Part shown: positions 11,201 through 23,939 of the stretch, one piece after another
Layout of the letters: every line of letters starts with the position of its first letter
Position numbering within the stretch: the first letter of the stretch is position 1
NCBI GenBank assembly: GCA_964036275.1
Contig: CAXIWQ010000222.1
Span: forward strand, 1-64,000
Origin: Litoditis marina
Lineage: Eukaryota > Nematoda > Chromadorea > Rhabditida > Rhabditidae
Direction: 5' to 3'
Length of the DNA: 64,000 bases
Translations under genes and position numbers: made by a program
Notes under the pieces: generated by a model
What the model was told of the DNA's origin: nothing
Databases searched by the model: none
The model's input: only the letters and a program-made list of their open reading frames with translations

Positions 11201-12584
11201 GCTACAAAAACCTGATACGACAATCTATTCTGTGGCGCACAGCCACAAAGACGAATTAACGCGGTTATTGACATTTTGACTTGCAGCTACAAAAAAAAAT
11301 CATACGGCTATCAAGTCTGTTGCTTCCAACTACAAAAACATAATACGACTTTATATTCTGTAGCGCACAGCCACAAAATACAAATTAACGCGGTTATTGA
11401 CTCTTTGCCTTGCAGTTACAGAGAACATTTCATACGGCTATCAAATCTGTTGCTCCCAGCTACAAAAACCTAATACGACTTTATATTCTGTGGCGCACAG
11501 CCACAAAAGACAAATTAACGCGGTTATTACCTCTTTGCCTTGCAGCTACAGAAAAAAAGTTTATACGGCTATCAAGTCTGTTGCTCCCAGCTACAAAAAC
11601 CTAATACGACTTTATATTCTGTGGCGCACAGCCACAAAAGACAAATTAACGCGGTTATTGACTCTTTGCCGTGCAGCTACAGAAAAAAGTTTATATGGCT
11701 ATCAAGTATGTTGCTCCCAGCTAGAAAAACCCAATACAACTATCTATTCTGTGGCACACAGCCACAAAATACGATATAACGCGGTTATCGACTCTTTGCC
11801 TTGCAGCTACAGAAAAAAGTTTATACGGCTATCAAGTCTGTTGCTCATGGCTACACAAACCTAATACGACTTTATATCCTGTGGCGCACAGCCACAAAAG
11901 ACAAATTAACGCGGTTATTACCTCTTTGCCTTGCAGCTACAGAAAAACGTTCATACGGCTATCAAGTCTGTTGCTCCCAGCTACAAAAACCTGATACGAC
12001 AATCTTTTCTGTGGCGCACAGCCACAAAAGACAAATTAACGCGGTTATTGACTCTTTGCCGTGCAGCTACAGAAAAAAGTTTATATGGCTATCAAGTATG
12101 TTGCTCCAGCTAGAAAAACCCAATACAACTATCTATTCTGTGGCACACAGCCACAAAATACTATATAACGCGGTTATCGACTCTTTGCCTTGCAGCTACA
12201 GAAAAAAAGTTCATACGGCTATCAAGTCTGTTGCTCCCAGCTACAAAAACCTAATACGACTTTATATTCTGTGGCGCACAGCCACAAAAGACAAATTAAC
12301 GCGGTTATTACCTCTTTGCCTTGCAGCTACAGAAAAAAAGTTTATACGGCTATCAAGTCTGTTGCTCCCAGCTACAAAAACCTAATACGACTTTATATTC
12401 TGTGGCGCACAGCCACAAAAGACAAATTAACGCGGTTATTGACTCTTTGCCGTGCAGCTACAGAAAAAAGTTTATATGGCTATCAAGTATGTTGTTCCCA
12501 GCTAGAAAAACCCAATACAACTATCTATTCTGTGGCACACAGCCACAAAATACGATATAACGCGGTTATCGACTCTTTGCCTTG
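7258..12584 (+). repeat. 5.33-kb (41-monomer) tandem duplication, copy 1
   Basis: Begins at the CAGCTACAGAGAACAG monomer and ends where the same monomer recurs at 12,585. Landmarks at a 5,327-5,328-bp offset include the CTGTGACGCACAG variant (8,246 and ~13,571), AAATACCAATT (~9,301 and ~14,629), CTCTTTTCCTTG (~9,587 and ~14,914), ACGAATTTATATT (~10,308 and ~15,636) and all markers inside. By eye I find on the order of ten differences in 5.3 kb, several being A-run lengths. That indicates a recent event or an assembly duplication. Confidence 0.85.
7863..7970 (+). repeat. Marker monomer junction (21 copies in the window)
   Basis: A distinctive junction: CAGCCACAAAGACGAATT, then GACATTTTGACTTG, a run of 7-10 A followed by ATCATACGG, then GCTTCCAACTAC and ACATAATACG. 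The GACATTTTGAC motif occurs at 5,685; 7,893; 10,103; 11,270; 13,221; 15,430; 16,598; 18,549; 19,717; 21,668; 23,099; 25,439; 27,651; 29,212; 32,200; 35,451; 39,223; 40,261; 53,487; 58,106 and 59,530. Most intervals are close to whole multiples of 130 bp: 17, 17, 9, 15, 17, 9, 15, 9, 15, 11, 18, 17, 12, 23, 25, 29 and 8 monomers. The three involving 40.3-59.5 kb are less exact or long. The marker reads as a founder variant dispersed by segmental duplication. In the copy at 53,487 the downstream part is CTCCCAGC instead of TTCCAAC. Confidence 0.85.
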
Positions 12585-15500
12585 CAGCTACAGAGAACAG
12601 TTCATACGGCTATCAAATCTGTTGCTCCCAGCTAGAAAAACCCAATACAACTATCTATTCTGTGGCACACAGCCACAAAATACGATATAACGCGGTTATC
12701 GACTCTTTGCCTTGCAGCTACAGAAAAAAGTTCATATGGCTATCAAGTCTGTTGCTCCCAGCTACAAAAACCTAATACGACTTTATATTCTGTGGCGCAC
12801 AGCCACAAAAGACAAATTAACGCGGTTATTGACTCTTTGCCGTGCAGCTACAGAAAAAAGTTTATATGGCTATCAAGTATGTTGTTCCCAGCTAGAAAAA
12901 CCCAATACAACTATCTATTCTGTGGCACACAGCCACAAAATACGATATAACGCGGTTATCGACTCTTTGCCTTGCAGCTACAGAAAAAAGTTTATACGGC
13001 TATCAAGTCTGTTGCTCATGGCTACAAAAACCTAATACGACTTTATATCCTGTGGCGCACAGCCACAAAAGACAAATTAACGCGGTTATTACCTCTTTGC
13101 CTTGCAGCTACAGAAAAAAAGTTCATACGGCTATCAAGTCTGTTGCTCCCAGCTACAAAAACCTGATACGACAATCTATTCTGTGGCGCACAGCCACAAA
13201 GACGAATTAACGCGGTTATTGACATTTTGACTTGCAGCTACAAAAAAAAATCATACGGCTATCAAGTCTGTTGCTTCCAACTACAAAAACATAATACGAC
13301 TTTATATTCTGTAGCGCACAGCCACAAAATACAAATTAACGCGGTTATTTACTCTTTGCCTTGCAGTTACAGAGAACATTTCATACGGCTATCAAATCTG
13401 TTGCTCCCAGCTACAAAAACCTAATACGACTTTATATTCTGTGGCGCACAGCCACAAAAGACAAATTAACGCGGTTATTACCTCTTTGCCTTGCAGCTAC
13501 AGAAAAAAGTTTATACGGCTATCAAGTCTGTTGCTCCCAGCTACAAAAACCTAATACGACTTTATATTCTGTGACGCACAGCCACAAAAGACAAATTAAC
13601 GCGGTTATTGACTCTTTGCCGTGCAGCTACAGAAAAAAGTTTATATGGCTATCAAGTATGTTGCTCCCAGCTAGAAAAACCCAATACAACTATCTATTCT
13701 GTGGCACACAGCCACAAAATACGATATAACGCGGTTATCGACTCTTTGCCTTGCAGCTACAGAAAAAAGTTTATACGGCTATCAAGTCTGTTGCTCATGG
13801 CTACACAAACCTAATACGACTTTATATCCTGTGGCGCACCGCCACAAAAGACAAATTAACGCGGTTATTACCTCTTTGCCTTGCAGCTACAGAAAAACGT
13901 TCATACGGCTATCAAGTCTGTTGCTCCCAGCTACAAAAACCTGATACGACAATCTATTCTGTGGCGCACAGCCACAAAAGACAAATTAACGCGGTTATTG
14001 ACTCTTTGCCGTGCAGCTACAGAAAAAAGTTTATATGGCTATCAAGTATGTTGCTCCCAGCTAGAAAAACCCAATACAACTATCTATTCTGTGGCACACA
14101 GCCACAAAATACGATATAACGCGGTTATCGACTCTTTGCCTTGCAGCTACAGAAAAAAGTTCATACGGCTATCAAGTCTGTTGCTCCCAGCTACAAAAAC
14201 CTAATACGACTTTATATTCTGTGGCGCACAGCCACAAAAGACAAATTAACGCGGTTATTACCTCTTTGCCTTGCAGCTACAGAAAAAAGTTCATACGGCT
14301 ATCAAGTCTGTTGCTCCCAGCTACAAAAACCTGATACGACAATCTATTCTGTGGCGCACAGCCACAAAAGACAAATTAACGCGGTTATTACCTCTTTGCC
14401 TTGCAGCTACAGAAAAAAGTTCATACGGCTATCAAGTCTGTTGCTCCCAGCTACAAAAACCTAATACGACTTTATATTCTGTGGCGCACAGCCACAAAAG
14501 ACAAATTAACGCGGTTATTGACTCTTTGCCGTGCAGCTACAGGAAAAAGGTTATACGGCTATCAAGTATGTTGCTCCCAGCTACAAAAACCTGATACGAC
14601 TATCTATTCTGTGGCGCACAGCCACAAAATACCAATTAACGCGGTTATCGACTCTTTGCCTTGCAGCTACAGAGAACAGTTCATACGGCTATCAAATCTG
14701 TTGCTCCCAGCTAGAAAAACCCAATACAACTATCTATTCTGTGGCACACAGCCACAAAATACGATATAACGCGGTTATCGACTCTTTGCCTTGCAGCTAC
14801 AGAAAAAAGTTCATACGGCTATCAAGTCTGTTGCTCCCAGCTACAAAAACCTAATACGACTTTATATTCTGTGGCGCACAGCCACAAAAGACAAATTAAC
14901 GCGGTTATTACCTCTTTTCCTTGCAGCTACAGAAAAAAAGTTTATACGGCTATCAAGTCTGTTGCTCCCAGCTACAAAAACCTAATACGACTTTATATTC
15001 TGTGGCGCACAGCCACAAAAGACAAATTAACGCGGTTATTGACTCTTTGCCGTGCAGCTACAGAAAAAAGTTCATATGGCTATCAAGTATGTTGTTCCCA
15101 GCTAGAAAAACCCAATACAACTATCTATTCTGTGGCACACAGCCACAAAATACGATATAACGCGGTTATCGACTCTTTGCCTTGCAGCTACAGAAAAAAG
15201 TTTATACGGCTATCAAGTCTGTTGCTCATGGCTACAAAAACCTAATACGACTTTATATCCTGTGGCGCACAGCCACAAAAGACAAATTAACGCGGTTATT
15301 ACCTCTTTGCCTTGCAGCTACAGAAAAAAGTTCATACGGCTATCAAGTCTGTTGCTCCCAGCTACAAAAACCTGATACGACAATCTATTCTGTGGCGCAC
15401 AGCCACAAAGACGAATTAACGCGGTTATTGACATTTTGACTTGCAGCTACAAAAAAAATCATACGGCTATCAAGTCTGTTGCTTCCAACTACAAAAACAT

Positions 15501-17912
15501 AATACGACTTTATATTCTGTAGCACACAGCCACAAAATACAAATTAACGCGGTTATTGACTCTTTGCCTTGCAGTTACAGAGAACATTTCATACGGCTAT
15601 CAAATCTGTTGCTCCCAGCTACAAAAACCTAATACGAATTTATATTCTGTGGCGCACAGCCACAAAAGACAAATTAACGCGGTTATTACCTCTTTGCCTT
15701 GCAGCTACAGAAAAAAAGTTTATACGGCTATCAAGTCTGTTGCTCCCAGCTACAAAAACCTAATACGACTTTATATTCTGTGGCGCACAGCCACAAAAGA
15801 CAAATTAACGCGGTTATTGACTCTTTGCCGTGCAGCTACAGAAAAAAGTTTATATGGCTATCAAGTATGTTGCTCCCAGCTAGAAAAACCCAATACAACA
15901 ATCTATTCTGTGGCACACAGCCACAAAATACGATATAACGCGGTTATCGACTCTTTGCCTTGCAGCTACAGAAAAAAGTTTATACGGCTATCAAGTCTGT
16001 TGCTCATGGCTACACAAACCTAATACGACTTTATATCCTGTGGCGCACAGCCACAAAAGACAAATTAACGCGGTTATTACCTCTTTGCCTTGCAGCTACA
16101 GAAAAACGTTCATACGGCTATCAAGTCTGTTGCTCCCAGCTACAAAAACCTGATACGACAATCTATTCTGTGGCGCACAGCCACAAAAGACAAATTAACG
16201 CGGTTATTGACTCTTTGCCGTGCAGCTACAGAAAAAAGTTTATATGGCTATCAAGTATGTTGCTCCCAGCTAGAAAAACCCAATACAACTATCTATTCTG
16301 TGGCACACAGCCACAAAATACGATATAACGCGGTTATCGACTCTTTGCCTTGCAGCTACAGAAAAAAGTTCATACGGCTATCAAGTCTGTTGCTCCCAGC
16401 TACAAAAACCTAATACGACTTTATATTCTGTGGCGCACAGCCACAAAAGACAAATTAACGCGGTTATTACCTCTTTGCCTTGCAGCTACAGAAAAAAGTT
16501 CATACGGCTATCAAGTCTGTTGCTCCCAGCTACAAAAACCTGATACGACAATCTATTCTGTGGCGCACAGCCACAAAGACGAATTAACGCGGTTATTGAC
16601 ATTTTGACTTGCAGCTACAAAAAAAAATCATACGGCTATCAAGTCTGTTGCTTCCAACTACAAAAACATAATACGACTTTATATTCTGTAGCGCACAGCC
16701 ACAAAATACAAATTAACGCGGTTATTGACTCTTTGCCTTGCAGTTACAGAGAACATTTCATACGGCTATCAAATCTGTTGCTCCCAGCTACAAAAACCTA
16801 ATACGACTTTATATTCTGTGGCGCACAGCCACAAAAGACAAATTAACGCGGTTATTACCTCTTTGCCTTGCAGCTACAGAAAAAAAGTTTATACGGCTAT
16901 CAAGTCTGTTGCTCCCAGCTACAAAAACCTAATACGACTTTATATTCTGTGGCGCACAGCCACAAAAGACAAATTAACGCGGTTATTGACTCTTTGCCGT
17001 GCAGCTACAGAAAAAAGTTTATATGGCTATCAAGTATGTTGCTCCCAGCTAGAAAAACCCAATACAACTATCTATTCTGTGGCACACAGCCACAAAATAC
17101 GATATAACGCGGTTATCGACTCTTTGCCTTGCAGCTACAGAAAAAAGTTTATACGGCTATCAAGTCTGTTGCTCATGGCTACACAAACCTAATACGACTT
17201 TATATCCTGTGGCGCACAGCCACAAAAGACAAATTAACGCGGTTATTACCTCTTTGCCTTGCAGCTACAGAAAAACGTTCATACGGCTATCAAGTCTGTT
17301 GCTCCCAGCTACAAAAACCTGATACGACAATCTATTCTGTGGCGCACAGCCACAAAAGACAAATTAACGCGGTTATTGACTCTTTGCCGTGCAGCTACAG
17401 AAAAAAGTTTATATGGCTATCAAGTATGTTGCTCCCAGCTAGAAAAACCCAATACAACTATCTATTCTGTGGCACACAGCCACAAAATACGATATAACGC
17501 GGTTATCGACTCTTTGCCTTGCAGCTACAGAAAAAAGTTCATACGGCTATCAAGTCTGTTGCTCCCAGCTACAAAAACCTAATACGACTTTATATTCTGT
17601 GGCGCACAGCCACAAAAGACAAATTAACGCGGTTATTACCTCTTTGCCTTGCAGCTACAGAAAAAAAGTTTATACGGCTATCAAGTCTGTTGCTCCCAGC
17701 TACAAAAACCTAATACGACTTTATATTCTGTGGCGCACAGCCACAAAAGACAAATTAACGCGGTTATTGACTCTTTGCCGTGCAGCTACAGAAAAAAGTT
17801 TATATGGCTATCAAGTATGTTGTTCCCAGCTAGAAAAACCCAATACAACTATCTATTCTGTGGCACACAGCCACAAAATACGATATAACGCGGTTATCGA
17901 CTCTTTGCCTTG
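12585..17912 (+). repeat. 5.33-kb (41-monomer) tandem duplication, copy 2
   Basis: Direct continuation of copy 1. Private differences include CGCACCGCCAC at about 13,839 and ACAACAATC at about 15,898. Copy 1 has its own private changes: AATCTTTTCTG at about 12,003, a missing C at about 12,107, and ATACTATATAAC at about 12,160. After 17,912 the sequence reads AGAAAAAAGTTTATACGG where copy 1 is followed by AGAGAACAG, which fixes the right edge. Confidence 0.85.
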
Positions 17913-20900
17913 CAGCTACAGAAAAAAGTTTATACGGCTATCAAGTCTGTTGCTCATGGCTACAAAAACCTAATACGACTTTATATCCTGTGGCGCACAG
18001 CCACAAAAGACAAATTAACGCGGTTATTACCTCTTTGCCTTGTAGCTACAGAAAAAAAGTTTATACGGCTATCAAGTCTGTTGCTCCCAGCTACAAAAAC
18101 CTAATACGACTTTATATTCTGTGGCGCACAGCCACAAAAGACAAATTAACGCGGTTATTGACTCTTTGCCGTGCAGCTACAGAAAAAAGTTTATATGGCT
18201 ATCAAGTATGTTGTTCCCAGCTAGAAAAACCCAATACAACTATCTATTCTGTGGCACACAGCCACAAAATACGATATAACGCGGTTATCGACTCTTTGCC
18301 TTGCAGCTACAGAAAAAAGTTTATACGGCTATCAAGTCTGTTGCTCATGGCTACAAAAACCTAATACGACTTTATATCCTGTGGCGCACAGCCACAAAAG
18401 ACAAATTAACGCGGTTATTACCTCTTTGCCTTGCAGCTACAGAAAAAAGTTCATACGGCTATCAAGTCTGTTGCTCCCAGCTACAAAAACCTGATACGAC
18501 AATCTATTCTGTGGCGCACAGCCACAAAGACGAATTAACGCGGTTATTGACATTTTGACTTGCAGCTACAAAAAAAAATCATACGGCTATCAAGTCTGTT
18601 GCTTCCAACTACAAAAACATAATACGACTTTATATTCTGTAGCGCACAGCCACAAAATACAAATTAACGCGGTTATTGACTCTTTGCCTTGCAGTTACAG
18701 AGAACATTTCATACGGCTATCAAATCTGTTGCTCCCAGCTACAAAAACCTAATACGACTTTATATTCTGTGGCGCACAGCCACAAAAGACAAATTAACGC
18801 GGTTATTACCTCTTTGCCTTGCAGCTACAGAAAAAAAGTTTATACGGCTATCAAGTCTGTTGCTCCCAGCTACAAAAACCTAATACGACTTTATATTCTG
18901 TGGCGCACAGCCACAAAAGACAAATTAACGCGGTTATTGACTCTTTGCCGTGCAGCTACAGAAAAAAGTTTATATGGCTATCAAGTATGTTGCTCCCAGC
19001 TAGAAAAACCCAATACAACTATCTATTATGTGGCACACAGCCACAAAATACGATATAACGCGGTTATCGACTCTTTGCCTTGCAGCTACAGAAAAAAGTT
19101 TATACGGCTTCAAGTCTGTTGCTCATGGCTACACAAACCTAATACGACTTTATATCCTGTGGCGCACAGCCACAAAAGACAAATTAACGCGGTTATTACC
19201 TCTTTGCCTTGCAGCTACAGAAAAACGTTCATACGGCTATCAAGTCTGTTGCTCCCAGCTACAAAAACCTGATACGACAATCTATTCTGTGGCGCACAGC
19301 CACAAAAGACAAATTAACGCGGTTATTGACTCTTTGCCGTGCAGCTACAGAAAAAAGTTTATATGGCTATCAAGTATGTTGCTCCCAGCTAGAAAAACCC
19401 AATACAACTATCTATTCTGTGGCACACAGCCACAAAATACGATATAACGCGGTTATCGACTCTTTGCCTTGCAGCTACAGAAAAAAGTTCATACGGCTAT
19501 CAAGTCTGTTGCTCCCAGCTACAAAAACCTAATACGACTTTATATTCTGTGGCGCACAGCCACAAAAGACAAATTAACGCGGTTATTACCTCTTTGCCTT
19601 GCAGCTACAGAAAAAAGTTCATACGGCTATCAAGTCTGTTGCTCCCAGCTACAAAAACCTGATACGACAATCTATTCTGTGGCGCACAGCCACAAAGACG
19701 AATTAACGCGGTTATTGACATTTTGACTTGCAGCTACAAAAAAAAATCATACGGCTATCAAGTCTGTTGCTTCCAACTACAAAAACATAATACGACTTTA
19801 TATTCTGTAGCGCACAGCCACAAAATACAAATTAACGCGGTTATTGACTCTTTGCCTTGCAGTTACAGAGAACATTTCATACGGCTATCAAATCTGTTGC
19901 TCCCAGCTACAAAAACCTAATACGACTTTATATTCTGTGGCGCACAGCCACAAAAGACAAATTAACGCGGTTATTACCTCTTTGCCTTGCAGCTACAGAA
20001 AAAAAGTTTATACGGCTATCAAGTCTGTTGCTCCCAGCTACAAAAACCTAATACGACTTTATATTCTGTGGCGCACAGCCACAAAAGACAAATTAACGCG
20101 GTTATTGACTCTTTGCCGTGCAGCTACAGAAAAAAGTTTATATGGCTATCAAGTATGTTGCTCCCAGCTAGAAAAACCCAATACAACTATCTATTCTGTG
20201 GCACACAGCCACAAAATACGATATAACGCGGTTATCGACTCTTTGCCTTGCAGCTACAGAAAAAAGTTTATACGGCTATCAAGTCTGTTGCTCATGGCTA
20301 CACAAACCTAATACGACTTTATATCCTGTGGCGCACAGCCACAAAAGACAAATTAACGCGGTTATTACCTCTTTGCCTTGCAGCTACAGAAAAACGTTCA
20401 TACGGCTATCAAGTCTGTTGCTCCCAGCTACAAAAACCTGATACGACAATCTATTCTGTGGCGCACAGCCACAAAAGACAAATTAACGCGGTTATTGACT
20501 CTTTGCCGTGCAGCTACAGAAAAAAGTTTATATGGCTATCAAGTATGTTGCTCCCAGCTAGAAAAACCCAATACAACTATCTATTCTGTGGCACACAGCC
20601 ACAAAATACGATATAACGCGGTTATCGACTCTTTGCCTTGCAGCTACAGAAAAAAGTTCATACGGCTATCAAGTCTGTTGCTCCCAGCTACAAAAACCTA
20701 ATACGACTTTATATTATGTGGCGCACAGCCACAAAAGACAAATTAACGCGGTTATTACCTCTTTGCCTTGCAGCTACAGAAAAAAAGTTTATACGGCTAT
20801 CAAGTCTGTTGCTCCCAGCTACAAAAACCTAATACGACTTTATATTCTGTGGCGCACAGCCACAAAAGACAAATTAACGCGGTTATTGACTCTTTGCCGT

Positions 20901-22036
20901 GCAGCTACAGAAAAAAGTTTATATGGCTATCAAGTATGTTGTTCCCAGCTAGAAAAACCCAATACAACTATCTATTCTGTGGCACACAGCCACAAAATAC
21001 GATATAACGCGGTTATCGACTCTTTGCCTTGCAGCTACAGAAAAAAGTTTATACGGCTATCAAGTCTGTTGCTCATGGCTACAAAAACCTAATACGACTT
21101 TATATCCTGTGGCGCACAGCCACAAAAGACAAATTAACGCGGTTATTACCTCTTTGCCTTGTAGCTACAGAAAAAAAGTTTATACGGCTATCAAGTCTGT
21201 TGCTCCCAGCTACAAAAACCTAATACGACTTTATATTCTGTGGCGCACAGCCACAAAAGACAAATTAACGCGGTTATTGACTCTTTGCCGTGCAGCTACA
21301 GAAAAAAGTTTATATGGCTATCAAGTATGTTGTTCCCAGCTAGAAAAACCCACTACAACTATCTATTCTGTGGCACACAGCCACAAAATACGATATAACG
21401 CGGTTATCGACTCTTTGCCTTGCAGCTACAGAAAAAAGTTTATACGGCTATCAAGTCTGTTGCTCATGGCTACAAAAACCTAATACGACTTTATATCCTG
21501 TGGCGCACAGCCACAAAAGACAAATTAACGCGGTTATTACCTCTTTGCCTTGCAGCTACAGAAAAAAGTTCATACGGCTATCAAGTCTGTTGCTCCCAGC
21601 TACAAAAACATGATACGACAATCTATTCTGTGGCGCACAGCCACAAAGACGAATTAACGCGGTTATTGACATTTTGACTTGCAGCTACAAAAAAAAATCA
21701 TACGGCTATCAAGTCTGTTGCTTCCAACTACAAAAACATAATACGACTTTATATTCTGTAGCGCACAGCCACAAAATACAAATTAACGCGGTTATTGACT
21801 CTTTGCCTTGCAGTTACAGAGAACATTTCATACGGCTATCAAATCTGTTGCTCCCAGCTACAAAAACCTAATACGACTTTATATTCTGTGGCGCACAGCC
21901 ACAAAAGACAAATTAACGCGGTTATTACCTCTTTGCCTTGCAGCTACAGAAAAAAAGTTTATACGGCTATCAAGTCTGTTGCTCCCAGCTACAAAAACCT
22001 AATACGACTTTATATTCTGTAGCGCACAGCCACAAA
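14872..22036 (+). repeat. 24-monomer (3,119-bp) periodic section
   Basis: Sequence from about 14.87 to 18.9 kb recurs from about 17.99 to 22.0 kb at 3,119 bp. Markers at 15,430/16,598/18,549 pair with 18,549/19,717/21,668, and the TTGTAGCTACAG variant at 18,041 pairs with 21,161. The match breaks near 22,019, where the later copy has CTGTAGCGC. A TATTATGTGGCAC variant at about 19,025 reappears near 28,131, a 9.1-kb offset that links this section to the right end of the domain. Confidence 0.75.
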
Positions 22037-23467
22037 ATACAAATTAACGCGGTTATTGACTCTTTGCCTTGCAGTTACAGAGAACATTTCATACGGCTAT
22101 CAAATCTGTTGCTCCCAGCTACAAAAACCTAATACGACTTTATATTCTGTGGCGCACAGCCACAAAAGACAAATTAACGCGGTTATTACCTCTTTGCCTT
22201 GCAGCTACAGAAAAAAAGTTTATACGGCTATCAAGTCTGTTGCTCCCAGCTACAAAAACCTAATACGACTTTATATTCTGTGGCGCACAGCCACAAAAGA
22301 CAAATTAACGCGGTTATTGACTCTTTGCCGTGCAGCTACAGAAAAAAGTTTATATGGCTATCAAGTATGTTGTTCCCAGCTAGAAAAACCCAATACAACT
22401 ATCTATTCTGTGGCACACAGCCACAAAATACGATATAACGCGGTTATCGACTCTTTGCCTTGCAGCTACAGAAAAAAGTTTATACGGCTATCAAGTCTGT
22501 TGCTCATGGCTACAAAAACCTAATACGACTTTATATCCTGTGGCGCACAGCCACAAAAGACAAATTAACGCGGTTATTACCTCTTTGCCTTGTAGCTACA
22601 GAAAAAAAGTTTATACGGCTATCAAGTCTGTTGCTCCCAGCTACAAAAACCTAATACGACTTTATATTCTGTGGCGCACAGCCACAAAAGACAAATTAAC
22701 GCGGTTATTGACTCTTTGCCGTGCAGCTACAGAAAAAAGTTTATATGGCTATCAAGTATGTTGTTCCCAGCTAGAAAAACCCACTACAACTATCTATTCT
22801 GTGGCACACAGCCACAAAATACGATATAACGCGGTTATCGACTCTTTGCCTTGCAGCTACAGAAAAAAGTTTATACGGCTATCAAGTCTGTTGCTCATGG
22901 CTACAAAAACCTAATACGACTTTATATCCTGTGGCGCACAGCCACAAAAGACAAATTAACGCGGTTATTACCTCTTTGCCTTGCAGCTACAGAAAAAAGT
23001 TCATACGGCTATCAAGTCTGTTGCTCCCAGCTACAAAAACATGATACGACAATCTATTCTGTGGCGCACAGCCACAAAGACGAATTAACGCGGTTATTGA
23101 CATTTTGACTTGCAGCTACAAAAAAAAATCATACGGCTATCAAGTCTGTTGCTTCCAACTACAAAAACATAATACGACTTTATATTCTGTAGCGCACAGC
23201 CACAAAATACAAATTAACGCGGTTATTGACTCTTTGCCTTGCAGTTACAGAGAACATTTCATACGGCTATCAAATCTGTTGCTCCCAGCTACAAAAACCT
23301 AATACGACTTTATATTCTGTGGCGCACAGCCACAAAAGACAAATTAACGCGGTTATTACCTCTTTGCCTTGCAGCTACAGAAAAAAAGTTTATACGGCTA
23401 TCAAGTCTGTTGCTCCCAGCTACAAAAACCTAATACGACTTTATATTCTGTAGCGCACAGCCACAAA
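20718..23467 (+). repeat. 11-monomer (1,431-bp) tandem duplication
   Basis: 20,718-22,036 matches 22,149-23,467. The copies share CCCACTACAACTATC (about 21,350 and 22,781), the TTGTAGCTACAG variant (21,161 and 22,591) and AAAACATGATACG before the marker (about 21,606 and 23,037). The 112 bp between the matched parts holds an AGAGAACATTTC monomer segment. The CCCACTACAAC and ACATGATACG pair recurs at about 25,121 and 25,378, so a third copy lies 2,340 bp (18 monomers) further on. Confidence 0.75.
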
Positions 23468-23939
23468 AGACAAATTAACGCGGTTATTGACTCTTTGCCG
23501 TGCAGCTACAGAAAAAAGTTTATATGGCTATCAAGTATGTTGCTCCCAGCTAGAAAAACCCAATACAACTATCTATTCTGTGGCACACAGCCACAAAATA
23601 CGATATAACGCGGTTATCGACTCTTTGCCTTGCAGCTACAGAAAAAGTTTATACGGCTATCAAGTCTGTTGCTCATGGCTACACAAACCTAATACGACTT
23701 TATATCCTGTGGCGCACAGCCACAAAAGACAAATTAACGCGGTTATTACCTCTTTGCCTTGCAGCTACAGAAAAACGTTCATACGGCTATCAAGTCTGTT
23801 GCTCCCAGCTACAAAAACCTGATACGACAATCTATTCTGTGGCGCACAGCCACAAAAGACAAATTAACGCGGTTATTGACTCTTTGCCGTGCAGCTACAG
23901 AAAAAAGTTTATATGGCTATCAAGTATGTTGCTCCCAGC

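Noticed and set aside
13043..13225. 60-codon frame on the - strand
   Set aside because: The only minus-strand frame of that size I could find; it is antisense satellite with no resemblance to a known protein and is not preserved in the matching copies.
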